A stretch of 64,000 nucleotides of DNA from Nocardioides sp. QY071 (GTDB lineage: Bacteria > Actinomycetota > Actinomycetes > Propionibacteriales > Nocardioidaceae). Below, in pieces: positions 22,109 to 30,174 of the stretch. Where the stretch lies: assembly GCF_029961765.1 (NCBI RefSeq), contig NZ_CP124681.1:558001-622000 (forward strand). The letters are read 5' to 3'. Numbering within the stretch: the first letter of the stretch is position 1; every line of letters begins with the position of its first letter. Both the position numbers and the translations under genes were made by a program. The notes under the pieces are model-generated. The model was not told the origin of the DNA, ran no database searches, and saw only the letters and a list, made by a program, of their open reading frames with translations.

Positions 22109-22547
22109 GCCCCTCGGCGTGGCGGCGGAAGCCGTCGGCCACCCGGCCGGGACCGGCGAGGCGGACGAGTGGTCCGCTGAACTCCTCGACGGTGTCGTAC
22201 GTCGTGGGCCCGCCCGGGTGCTGCGTGAGGCGCTGGTGGCGCACCCCCCTGACCAGCCCGAGCCGCGCCGGCAGGCCCTCGTAGACGTAGGACATCAGCG
22301 CGGTCGTCGTACCGCTGACGGGGTCGGTGGTGGGGCCGTCCAGGGCGGTGATCCGCTCAGGTGAGCGGGTGCGGCGGCCGTTGGCCCACACGACGTGGAG
22401 CACGATCGGGTTGCCGACGGCGGCGGGCTGCGCGGTCTCGGCGCGCTCGACGAAGGGGTTCCACTCGCCGTAGCGCCCGGTGTCGGTCATGACGTCCCAC
22501 ACGACGGCGAGCGGGGCGTCGATGTCGATCTGCGCGGAGGGGTTCAC
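22062..22547 (-). CDS. SRPBCC-family (START-like) protein
   Basis: 161-residue single-domain protein of the polyketide-cyclase/START-like superfamily, which binds hydrophobic ligands in a helix-grip fold. The family opening is clear: QIDIDAPLAVVWDVMTDTGR followed by YGEWNPFVERAE; the middle has the typical strand pattern and the end the amphipathic helix GPGRVADGFRRHAEGLRQRA. The GTG at 22547 is the only start giving the full fold; the nearby ATGs are out of frame. Ligand unknown. It lies 47 bp downstream of the large repeat protein on the same strand. Confidence 0.8.
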   Translation of the reverse strand: MNPSAQIDIDAPLAVVWDVMTDTGRYGEWNPFVERAETAQPAAVGNPIVLHVVWANGRRTRSPERITALDGPTTDPVSGTTTALMSYVYEGLPARLGLVRGVRHQRLTQHPGGPTTYDTVEEFSGPLVRLAGPGRVADGFRRHAEGLRQRAEREASSRREG

Positions 22548-22594
22548 GGGGTCATCATGGCCGAACCCGTGAACCCCTGCGCGCGCCAGAACAT

Positions 22595-25500
22595 CTAGTC
22601 GATCAGCTTCAGGTAGGCCAGGCTGCGGTACCGGTACCGCCCACTCCCGTCGAGAGCCCAGCGGTTGCAGGTGGTCAGCACCAGCTGGGACGGGCCGAGG
22701 TTGCTCTGCAGCTCGGCCATCCGCTTCTCGGAGAGATTCAGCGGGGCCCGGGCGATCGACCGGGTCACCCGGTAGGTCAGCACCTTGCCCGACCCCAGCT
22801 CCACCTGCACGGTCGCGCCCTTGCGGAGCTTCGGCAGCCGGTTGCCCGCGGCCCAGCCGCTGCGGTTGGAGTGCAGCGCCACGAGGACCGAGCCGGGGCC
22901 ACCGGGCTCGCCGTCGCCCCGCCAGAAGAAGGCCTGGCCGAGGGCGTTCCGGTTCAGCGGGACCCGCGGCGTCGCGGTCGCGCGCAGCTGGGCGGAGATC
23001 CCGGTCGACGGCACGCTCAGCCGGCCTCCGTCCCAGGCGGCCTGCCGCACACCGGTGGTCGGTGCCACCGCCTTGACCTTGCAACCGCCCTTCACCTTCG
23101 CCTTCGCCAGGACGGCGCCACCGTCCATGACGACCCGCACGACCTTGCCGATCCGCAGTCCGGTGAGGTGGATCTCGCGGGTCTGGCCGGGCTGCACCTG
23201 CGCGGTGCCGCGGACCTTCTTGCCCACCCGGACCCGGACCGTGCCCGGGATCGAGGAGGTGATCGGGTTGACCGCCGTCACGAGCGCCTCGCCGTACCGC
23301 CTGGTCACGCAGGCGGTCTTGACCGAGGCCTGCATCGACAGCTCGATGCCGCCGACCTGACCCGGCATGCAGACCTGAACCTGCTCGCCCGCGGACTGCT
23401 TGGTCTCCACGATGGTGGCGGTGTTGGTCCAGGTCTGGCACTGGCCGGGGACCGCCGACAGGGGCAGCGTGTAGTCGAACAGGGTCGGCTGGCCGCCGGC
23501 GTTCCAGTCCGCGGTGCCCAGCGTCGCCGGGGCGCCGACGGTGCCGGCCTTGTCGTCGGTGACGGTGACGGTCCGGTTCGTCTCGGTGTCCAGCACGAAG
23601 GCGACCGGCACCTGGGTCACGACCGGCGAGCCGGCGGCCCAGGCGATCGACACGGTGGCCGTGCCGTCGGCGTACCCGCTGTCGGGGAACGTGCAGGTGA
23701 TCGGTACGGCGACCGTCTGGCCCGCCGGCACCGTCACCGGCGAGCCCGTCGCGACACAGGTGGCCGGGGCGTCGACGTCCAGCGTCACCGAGACGCCGGC
23801 GGACACGTCCTTGAAGTCGTTCGGGTTGGTCACCTGCACCGAGCCCGAGGCGGTCCAGCCGCTGTCGGTCGCCGCTCCCGGGATCGCCGCGACGACGTAG
23901 TGGGCGTTGGCCTTCCCGTCGACCCCGGCCTGGAGCTGGGTCTGGTCCGCCTCCTTGGTGATCGCCCAGGCGTAGGACCGGTCGAAGTCGCCGGCGAACG
24001 CGGCGGCGGCGGCCGGCGTCCTCACCACGCACAGCTCGACCGACTCGTCGGCGGACTGCTCGGCCTGCACGATCGTCGCGGTGTTGTCGTAGGTCGTGCA
24101 CGTCCCGGCCACGCCCGACTTGGTGACGGTGTAGGTGTAGGAGAACGGACCGGCGTCCCAGGTGCTGGTGCCGAGCGGGTGGCTCGCCCCGGGCTCGGTC
24201 TTGTCGTCGACCACGTCGATCGACTTGTCGATCTCGTCGTCGACCTGGAGGGTCAGCGGCGCGGTGCCGGTGGCCGTCGCGTCCTCGTCGTCAGGGTCGG
24301 TCCAGCTCGCGGTCGCCGTGTTGGTGCCGGTGTACGCCGCGGGCTCGGCCCCGAAGGTGCAGGCGTAGCCGAGCTCCTCGGTCGCGCCTGGCGCGAGCTC
24401 GACGTCGGTGCCGCCGGTGACGGTGCAGACGCCGCCGGTCACGCCGGAGAGATCGTCGGTGACGTCGGCGACGATGGCCCCGTCGGCGTACGCGTTGGGG
24501 TTGTGCACGGTGATGGTGCCGTGCGCCTCCCAGCCGGAGTCGGCGTAGCCGTCCTTGGTGACGTCGACGGTGTAGTGGAAGTCGTGGCTCTGGCCGTCGC
24601 GGATCTCGACGGACGTCTCGTCGGCCGCCTTCGCGATCTTCCAGTGGTAGGTGCGGTCGTAGGAGCCGGCCGCGGTCTTGGTCACCTCGAGCGGCGCCTC
24701 CCGGCACACCTCCACCTTTTCGGTGGCGTTCTGGCCGGTCTCGGTGATGGTGGCGGTGTTGTCGTAGGTCTCGCAGACCCCGAGCGTGCCCGCGGGAGCC
24801 GTCCAGTCGTACTCGAAGGTGGTCGCCTGGGTGCCGTCGCCCCAGTCGGCGTTGCCGAGCGTGGTGTTCGGGGCCTTCGGATCGGTCACCGTGATCGTCT
24901 TGTCGACGTCGGTGACCTTGGCGAAGGACACCGGGACCTCGGTGGTGACGGTCTTGCCGCCGAAGGTCGCCGTGGCGGTGTTCGTACCGCTCGGGTGGGT
25001 GGTCACGTCACCGGCGCAGGTGTAGGGGACGACGGTGGTGTCGCCCGGGTCGACGGTGACGGCGGGGTCGCCCGTGATCGTGCAGGTCCAGCCGGCGACC
25101 CCCGAGACGTCGGTGATCGTCGTGTCCAGCGCCTTCGTGGCCGAGGGGTTCTCGACCGTGATGGTGCCGGTCCAGGACGCCGTTCCGTCGGTGAACCCGT
25201 CGGGGGTCGCGGTCACGCCGTAGTGGAAGGTCGCCGAGCCGTCGGGACCGATCTCGACGGAGTCCTCGTCGACGGTCTTGTCGAGCGTCCACCTGTAGGT
25301 GCGGCCGTACTCCGCCTTCACCGTCTTGGTGATCTCCGGGCGGCACACCTCGGTGGTGGCGGTGTCGGAGATCTGGGTCCCGGTGATGGAGACGACGTTG
25401 TCGTACGTCGTGCACGCGCCCGCCGCGAGCCCGGTGTCCAGCTGCACCTGGGCGTCGATCGTGACGGTGTGGCCTGTCTCGTTCCAGACGTCGACCCAGT

Positions 25501-27952
25501 TCAGGCTGGACGGGCTGAGGGTGACGGCCACCGGGTTGCCGCCCGCCTCGGTGATCGCGTCGACCAGGTCGATGTCCTTGTGGGCCGGCGTCTCGGTGGT
25601 CTCGCTGTCCTCGACCGCGTTGTCGTACGTCGCGGATCCGGTCGGCGAGAAGTACGTGGCCTTGTCCCAGGTGACGGTGACCCGGTTGGTGCCGTGGTAG
25701 TTGTCGGGCCAGGAGCCTGCGTCGATCGTGCAGGTGTAGTCGAGGTCGAGCGTGCCGTTCTTCGGGACCACGGCGTCGTCGCCTCCGGTGACGGTGCAGG
25801 TCACGTCGTCGCCGTTGAGGGTGAAGACGTCGGCCACGTCGGCGGTCACGTCCCAGTCGTTGGGGTTCTCGACGGTGATCGTGCCGTCGAGGATCGGGGC
25901 GGAGTCGGTGGTCGGCAGCGCCTGGACGTCGATCTGGTAGTCGACCGTGGTCTTGCCGTCGTCCCCGACGAAGACGCTCGCCGGGCCGGTCTTGTCCAGC
26001 GACCAGTTGTAGGTGCGGTCGTAGGCCACGGCGACGGTCTTCTCGACGGTCAGGTCGAGGCCCACGCAGACCTCGACCGACGCGTCGTCGTCGCGCGTCG
26101 TCGGCGTGTCCTTCTCGGTGAGCGCCGCGGTGTTGTCGTAGGTCGTGCACTCGCCCGGCTCGCCGGCGAGCTCGAGCTGGTAGGTGAACACCTTCTGGTG
26201 GTCGGTCATCGCCCAGACGTCGTCCCACGACAGGGTGCCGAGGGCGCCCTGGCGCGTGTCCGTCACGTCGACGGTCTCGTCGGTGCGGCTGGTGCGCGCG
26301 AAGGTGTAGTCCTTCGTCGCCACCGCGCTGCCCTGGGGTGCGTTGGCGGGGTCGTTGGCGTCGCTCTGCTGCTGCGGGTAGTCCGCGCGGCTCCAGGTGA
26401 GCGTCGCGGTGTTGGTGCCGCTCGGGCTGCCCGGTGCCTGCGCGTACGTGCAGGTGTAGCCGAGCGTGGTCGGCCCGGCTGCGAGGGTGCGCTGCTCACC
26501 GGGCGCGCCGGCGTCCGCGTCGGTGCCGGCGACCGTGCAGGCCGTGTTGTCGGCGAGCAGGTCGGTGACCGTGACGACCATCGGGCGGGGGTTGGGGTTG
26601 GTGATGCTCAGCTCACCGACGACCCGGTAGTCGCTGGTCTGCTCGGGGCCGGCGGTCACGGTGACCGTGTAGGTCGGCTTCGCGGTCGTGCCGTCGGGCA
26701 CGTGCCACGCGGCCTGGTCGACGGTCTTGGTGATCGTCCAGTCGTAACGGGCGGCGTAAGACGCCTCGGCGGTCTTCGTGAGGGTCGGCGGCAGCCACTT
26801 GTGCGGGTCGGCGAAGTTGACCGTGACGCTCTCCGCCTCGTCGACGGTGACCTGCTGGGTCCGGTCGGCGGGTGGCGGAAGGAGCATGCCGGTCGGCGGC
26901 GCCGTCTCGGTCACGGTGTAGGTGCCGGGCTCGACCGGGTCGATCACGATCACGCCGTCGGCCGCGCCGTCGTCGTCGCCGGCCCCGCCGTCGGTCACCG
27001 TCAGCGTCGCCGCGGCGCTGCCCGGCGTCGGGTCCGGCGAGATCTGGAAGGTGGCGCCGGGGGCCGGGGCGCCCTGCGGGTCCCGCTTGTTGATGGTCAG
27101 CTTGCCGCAGGTGGACGGGACAGAGACGTCGGCAGCGACGTAGTCCTTGAGCGAGGCGTTGGGGGAGTCGGAGGTACGCGAGCGCATGTTGATGGTGCCG
27201 TAGTCGTTCGAGCAGGTGCCCGCGGGGAAGAGCATCGAGAGGTTCAGGGACCCTTCGCCGAAGATCTTGTCGCCGCTGATCGCGCCCTCGAACGCGCTCG
27301 CCGGCACGGGGACCTCGCACCAGCCGGCGCCCGGCGAGTAGCCGGACACCTCCGTGCAGTTGGCGCCCCAGTCGGGGCTGCTCTTCAGCGTCCACAGGTA
27401 GGCGTGCACGATCTGGAAGTCGCCGTTGCCGCCCTGCTGGACGTCGAGCATCAGGTCGTTGACCGAGCGGACCGGACGCGCCGGCAGCCCAGGCATGTTG
27501 TCGAGCTGGTTGAACTCGATGTCGTAGTTCACGGTGCCCTGGGTGGCTGCGCGCTGGAAGGCGAAGTAGGCGAACACCTCGCCGTTGAGGGTCGCGGTGT
27601 GGACCCAGGCGTCGGTGAAGTCGTCCTTCTGGGGAGCGACCGCGTCGGCGGCCTGCCAGGTCGACGGGTGGTTGTCGAAGTCCTTCGGGTTCTTGTACTG
27701 GGTCGGGTCGTCGGCGCCGTCGACGAGATGCTGACCGGTGGTGTCCCAGTCGAGCCCGGTGCCGTCGACGGTGGTGTTGCCGTCGATCTCGAACCCACCG
27801 AACAGGCCCATCGCCACGGTCGACGCCACGCGCGCGGACGCCGGTGCCGCGGCCGCTGCAGGTGCTGTGGCCGGTGCCACGGCCGCCGGGAAGGCGACCG
27901 AGACGCAGGCCATGGTCGTCGCGACTACCAGTCCTCGCCGGAAAAACGACAT
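22595..27952 (-). CDS. large secreted repeat protein with C-terminal sortase-like domain
   Basis: 1785 residues. Seen in order: a Sec signal peptide (residues 1-40, MSFFRRGLVVATTMACVSVA); a non-repeated beta-rich domain to about 283; a SpaA/Cna-B-like domain at about 284-385 (KLTINKRDPQGAPAPGATFQ); five repeats of about 220-240 residues beginning near 398, 640, 877, 1093 and 1317, each opening with a Y-R-Y/W-K-T motif (AYDRTYNWSLDKT) and closing with TYDNTATI and VELC; a Val/Lys-rich linker; and a C-terminal sortase fold (about 1644-1785). That fold has His1694 in VLVALHSNRSG, Cys1762 in LVLTTCNR and a nearby RYRYR arginine cluster, the expected catalytic triad. No LPXTG motif or C-terminal membrane anchor is seen. 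ATG 27952 was chosen for the signal peptide and GGGGGA upstream. The sortase assignment is by motif; activity is inferred. Confidence 0.85.
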   Translation of the reverse strand: MSFFRRGLVVATTMACVSVAFPAAVAPATAPAAAAAPASARVASTVAMGLFGGFEIDGNTTVDGTGLDWDTTGQHLVDGADDPTQYKNPKDFDNHPSTWQAADAVAPQKDDFTDAWVHTATLNGEVFAYFAFQRAATQGTVNYDIEFNQLDNMPGLPARPVRSVNDLMLDVQQGGNGDFQIVHAYLWTLKSSPDWGANCTEVSGYSPGAGWCEVPVPASAFEGAISGDKIFGEGSLNLSMLFPAGTCSNDYGTINMRSRTSDSPNASLKDYVAADVSVPSTCGKLTINKRDPQGAPAPGATFQISPDPTPGSAAATLTVTDGGAGDDDGAADGVIVIDPVEPGTYTVTETAPPTGMLLPPPADRTQQVTVDEAESVTVNFADPHKWLPPTLTKTAEASYAARYDWTITKTVDQAAWHVPDGTTAKPTYTVTVTAGPEQTSDYRVVGELSITNPNPRPMVVTVTDLLADNTACTVAGTDADAGAPGEQRTLAAGPTTLGYTCTYAQAPGSPSGTNTATLTWSRADYPQQQSDANDPANAPQGSAVATKDYTFARTSRTDETVDVTDTRQGALGTLSWDDVWAMTDHQKVFTYQLELAGEPGECTTYDNTAALTEKDTPTTRDDDASVEVCVGLDLTVEKTVAVAYDRTYNWSLDKTGPASVFVGDDGKTTVDYQIDVQALPTTDSAPILDGTITVENPNDWDVTADVADVFTLNGDDVTCTVTGGDDAVVPKNGTLDLDYTCTIDAGSWPDNYHGTNRVTVTWDKATYFSPTGSATYDNAVEDSETTETPAHKDIDLVDAITEAGGNPVAVTLSPSSLNWVDVWNETGHTVTIDAQVQLDTGLAAGACTTYDNVVSITGTQISDTATTEVCRPEITKTVKAEYGRTYRWTLDKTVDEDSVEIGPDGSATFHYGVTATPDGFTDGTASWTGTITVENPSATKALDTTITDVSGVAGWTCTITGDPAVTVDPGDTTVVPYTCAGDVTTHPSGTNTATATFGGKTVTTEVPVSFAKVTDVDKTITVTDPKAPNTTLGNADWGDGTQATTFEYDWTAPAGTLGVCETYDNTATITETGQNATEKVEVCREAPLEVTKTAAGSYDRTYHWKIAKAADETSVEIRDGQSHDFHYTVDVTKDGYADSGWEAHGTITVHNPNAYADGAIVADVTDDLSGVTGGVCTVTGGTDVELAPGATEELGYACTFGAEPAAYTGTNTATASWTDPDDEDATATGTAPLTLQVDDEIDKSIDVVDDKTEPGASHPLGTSTWDAGPFSYTYTVTKSGVAGTCTTYDNTATIVQAEQSADESVELCVVRTPAAAAAFAGDFDRSYAWAITKEADQTQLQAGVDGKANAHYVVAAIPGAATDSGWTASGSVQVTNPNDFKDVSAGVSVTLDVDAPATCVATGSPVTVPAGQTVAVPITCTFPDSGYADGTATVSIAWAAGSPVVTQVPVAFVLDTETNRTVTVTDDKAGTVGAPATLGTADWNAGGQPTLFDYTLPLSAVPGQCQTWTNTATIVETKQSAGEQVQVCMPGQVGGIELSMQASVKTACVTRRYGEALVTAVNPITSSIPGTVRVRVGKKVRGTAQVQPGQTREIHLTGLRIGKVVRVVMDGGAVLAKAKVKGGCKVKAVAPTTGVRQAAWDGGRLSVPSTGISAQLRATATPRVPLNRNALGQAFFWRGDGEPGGPGSVLVALHSNRSGWAAGNRLPKLRKGATVQVELGSGKVLTYRVTRSIARAPLNLSEKRMAELQSNLGPSQLVLTTCNRWALDGSGRYRYRSLAYLKLID

Positions 27953-28148
27953 GCCGATCGTCCCCCACGACACATCGGCCCGAGAACGGCGCCAGGACCG
28001 CTCCGACGGTCGAACCTGAGCCACCGGTCCCTCCGGCGACGGTTCCCCGTGCGACGCAACCTCCGATCGGGTGCGTCAGCTGGGACCTTAGGCCCGGGTC
28101 CGACCGCGTCGTGTCGATTTGTCGACAGTGCTGAGTTAAATCTCGCGC

Positions 28149-28925
28149 TCACGCTGGCGCGGAGCGCGCGGCGTACACGTTGGCCAGGTCGGCGATGTCG
28201 GTGACGTAGGCGTCGGAGTGGTTGAAGCTGAAGATCGCGCGCCGCCAGGTGTCGGGGTCGGCGAGGTCGCCCGCGTGGCACAGGTAGCGCGCGGCCGCGA
28301 GCGCCGCGTCGTCGATCTGGTTCGGGTCGGCGACCCCGTCGCCGTTGCCGTCGGCGCCCCACGTCGCCCAGGTCGAGGGGATGAACTGCAGCGGTCCGAT
28401 CGCGCGGTCCCAGGTGGCGTCGCCGTCCATCGCGCCGCCGTCGGTGTCGTGGACGGCGCCGAACGCGCCCCCGTCGAGCACCGGCCCGAGGACCTGCGGA
28501 CGTGGCACGCCGTCCTCGCCCAGCACCGAGCCGTGCACGCTGCCATGGGTGGACTCGATGCCGCCGATCGCGGCGATGCTGTTCCACGCGACCCGGCAGC
28601 CCGGCTGCTCGGCCGCGACCTGCAGGTGCGCTCGTGCGTACGCCGCCAACGCCCGCGCCGGGATGCCGGTCTGCGCCGCCACCCGGGCCAGCCAGGCGGC
28701 GTCGGGCCGGTACGGGTCCGGCGCGGTCGCGGGCGCGGCGGGGGCGGCGGGGGCCGGCGGGACCCCGGTGAGCGCCGGCGCCGGGGCCTGCGCCGCCGGG
28801 TCCGGCAGCGGTGGGCGACGCGAGCCGGCGTCGTACGCGAACGCCACGCCGACGCCGATCACCAGCGCGATCGTGACGACCGCGAGGGAGACCGCGCCGA
28901 CCAGGTAGCGGTCCGGCCGGGGCAT
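28149..28925 (-). CDS. secreted lytic murein transglycosylase
   Basis: Peptidoglycan-cleaving enzyme of the SLT/MltB-like group, acting outside the membrane. 258 residues: one N-terminal membrane segment (residues 8-30), a Pro/Ala-rich linker (35-70), then the catalytic domain. The presumed catalytic glutamate is in AAIGGIESTHGSVHGS, and the conserved GPLQFIPSTWATWGADGNGD with GVADPNQIDDAALAAARYLC follows. Its stop lies just upstream of the large repeat protein gene (about 200 bp to that start), and its start is 4 bp after the yajQ stop, so yajQ and this gene may share a transcript. Confidence 0.88.
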   Translation of the reverse strand: MPRPDRYLVGAVSLAVVTIALVIGVGVAFAYDAGSRRPPLPDPAAQAPAPALTGVPPAPAAPAAPATAPDPYRPDAAWLARVAAQTGIPARALAAYARAHLQVAAEQPGCRVAWNSIAAIGGIESTHGSVHGSVLGEDGVPRPQVLGPVLDGGAFGAVHDTDGGAMDGDATWDRAIGPLQFIPSTWATWGADGNGDGVADPNQIDDAALAAARYLCHAGDLADPDTWRRAIFSFNHSDAYVTDIADLANVYAARSAPA

Positions 28926-28929
28926 CGGG

Positions 28930-29421
28930 TCAGCGGTAGTTGGTGAACTGCACCGCGAAGTCGTAGTCCTGCGCCTTGACCAGGGCCTGCACGGCCTGCA
29001 GGTCGTCGCGCTTCTTGGACGAGACGCGCAGCTCGTCGCCCTGGATCTGCGCCTTGACGCCCTTCGGGCCCTCGTCGCGGATCAGCTTGGACACCTTCTT
29101 GGCGTCCTCGGAGCTGATCCCCTCCTTGAGGGTGATCCCGATCTTGGAGACCTGGCCGGACTGGCGCGGCTCGGAGGCGTCGAGGATCTTCAGCGACTGG
29201 TTGCGCTTGATCAGCTTGTCCTGGAAGACGCTGAGCACGGCGCTGGCCCGGTCGTCGGCGGACGCGCTGATCTCGATCGCGTGCTCGCCCTTCCACTCGA
29301 TGGTGGCGCCGGTGCCCTTGAAGTCGAAGCGGGTCGAGATCTCGCGCGCCGTCTGCCCGAGCGCGTTGTCGACCTCCTGGCGGTCGATCTTGGAGACGAT
29401 GTCGAACGAGGAGTCGGCCAT
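28930..29421 (-). CDS. yajQ: YajQ-family nucleotide-binding protein
   Basis: 163 residues, the usual size for the YajQ/UPF0234 family: two ferredoxin-like halves that bind nucleotides; in Xanthomonas a homologue binds cyclic di-GMP, while E. coli YajQ was reported to bind GTP and tRNA. The sequence is intact from [20 protein letters not shown] to the end [12 protein letters not shown], with [20 protein letters not shown] as a clear marker. The ATG at 29421 gives the standard N-terminus; the longer open frame upstream would run across the tRNA region. Divergent from tRNA-Tyr. Confidence 0.95.
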   Translation of the reverse strand: MADSSFDIVSKIDRQEVDNALGQTAREISTRFDFKGTGATIEWKGEHAIEISASADDRASAVLSVFQDKLIKRNQSLKILDASEPRQSGQVSKIGITLKEGISSEDAKKVSKLIRDEGPKGVKAQIQGDELRVSSKKRDDLQAVQALVKAQDYDFAVQFTNYR

Positions 29422-29513
29422 GGGTGTCACCTGCTGATTCGGAGGGGTCAGTCCTGCTGCGCTATTGTTCCGCGTAGAGGTCCGGTCGCCAAAAGCGGTC
29501 CGGATCGCACCGA

Positions 29514-29595
29514 GGCAGGTTGCCCGAGCGGCCAATGGGAGCGGACTGTAAATCCGTCGGCTTTGCCTTCGAAGGTTCGAATCCTTCACCTGCCA
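29514..29595 (+). tRNA. tRNA-Tyr (anticodon GTA)
   Basis: An 82-nt class II tRNA. The acceptor arms GGCAGGT and ACCTGCC pair perfectly, the anticodon stem GGACT/AATCC presents GTA, a long variable arm (GTCGGCTTTGCCTTC) is present as in bacterial tRNA-Tyr, and the T arm reads GAAGGTTCGAATCCTTC. Discriminator base A. No CCA is encoded. Confidence 0.97.
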
Positions 29596-29603
29596 CGGCA
29601 CGA

Positions 29604-29641
29604 ACCGCCCCTGGCCCGCGGAGACGCGGACCGGGGGCGGT
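29604..29641 (+). terminator. hairpin after tRNA-Tyr
   Basis: Arms 29604-29620 and 29625-29641 pair at 15 of 17 positions around a GAGA loop and are followed by TTTGCTTT, a textbook intrinsic terminator 9 bp after the tRNA. The next gene starts only 18 bp further on. Confidence 0.85.
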
Positions 29642-29658
29642 TTGCTTTACTCGCCGTC

Positions 29659-30171
29659 GTGACAGACGCCGACCGCCGCGACATCCACGACACCGTGCTC
29701 CGCTACTGCCGCGCGGTCGACAGGCTCGACTACGCCGGCATCCGGGCGGTGTACGCCGAGGACGGCGTCGACCACCACACCGGGTTCAGCGGGCCGGCCG
29801 ACGACTACGTCGCCTGGCTGCGCGAGGTGCTGCCCCGGCTCGACGGCACCATGCACGTCATCGGCAACCACCTCGCCGAGGTGGCGGGCGACGAGGCGGT
29901 CGCCGAGACGTACGGCACCGCCGTGCACTGGGGGACGCCGTCGAGCGACGCGCGGCGCAACTTCACCACCGGCTTCCGGTACGTCGACCACTTCGTCCGC
30001 ACCCCCGCCGGCTGGCGGATCCGGGAGCGGTACGCCGTGCGGGAGTGGACGCGCAGCGACGCGGGCCGGCTGCTCGCGCCGGAGGGCGCCGGCCCCCGCG
30101 GCAGCCGCGACGGGAGCGATCCGCTCGCCGTCGTGCGGCAGGCCGTGCTCGGGGACCGCGCCGTCCGCTGA
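29659..30171 (+). CDS. SnoaL-like (NTF2-fold) protein
   Basis: 170 residues. The NTF2/SnoaL_4 pattern is clear: DRRDIHDTVLRYCRAVDRLD, then YAGIRAVYAEDGVDHHTGFS, a Met-His pair (DGTMHVIGNHLAEVAGDEAV) and the closing strand YVDHFVRTPAGWRIRERYAV. Proteins of this fold include small lyases, isomerases and ligand-binding domains, so the reaction is unknown. GTG 29659 was picked because it directly precedes the first helix; an upstream open frame runs through the tRNA and cannot be coding. Convergent with the propeller protein gene, 3 bp apart. Confidence 0.8.
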   Translation: MTDADRRDIHDTVLRYCRAVDRLDYAGIRAVYAEDGVDHHTGFSGPADDYVAWLREVLPRLDGTMHVIGNHLAEVAGDEAVAETYGTAVHWGTPSSDARRNFTTGFRYVDHFVRTPAGWRIRERYAVREWTRSDAGRLLAPEGAGPRGSRDGSDPLAVVRQAVLGDRAVR

Positions 30172-30174
30172 TGG

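Noticed and set aside
17747..28123. The 11-mer GTCGATTTGTC occurs before sbp (17747-17757) and before the large repeat protein gene (28113-28123).
   Set aside because: Two copies only, with different spacing to the starts and unrelated genes; could be chance.
22871..28204. A 1777-residue open frame on the + strand, antisense to the large repeat protein.
   Set aside because: Its composition (Arg/Gly/Val/Ala-rich, no domains) is that of a GC-rich shadow frame. The - strand frame has a signal peptide, repeats and a sortase-like domain.
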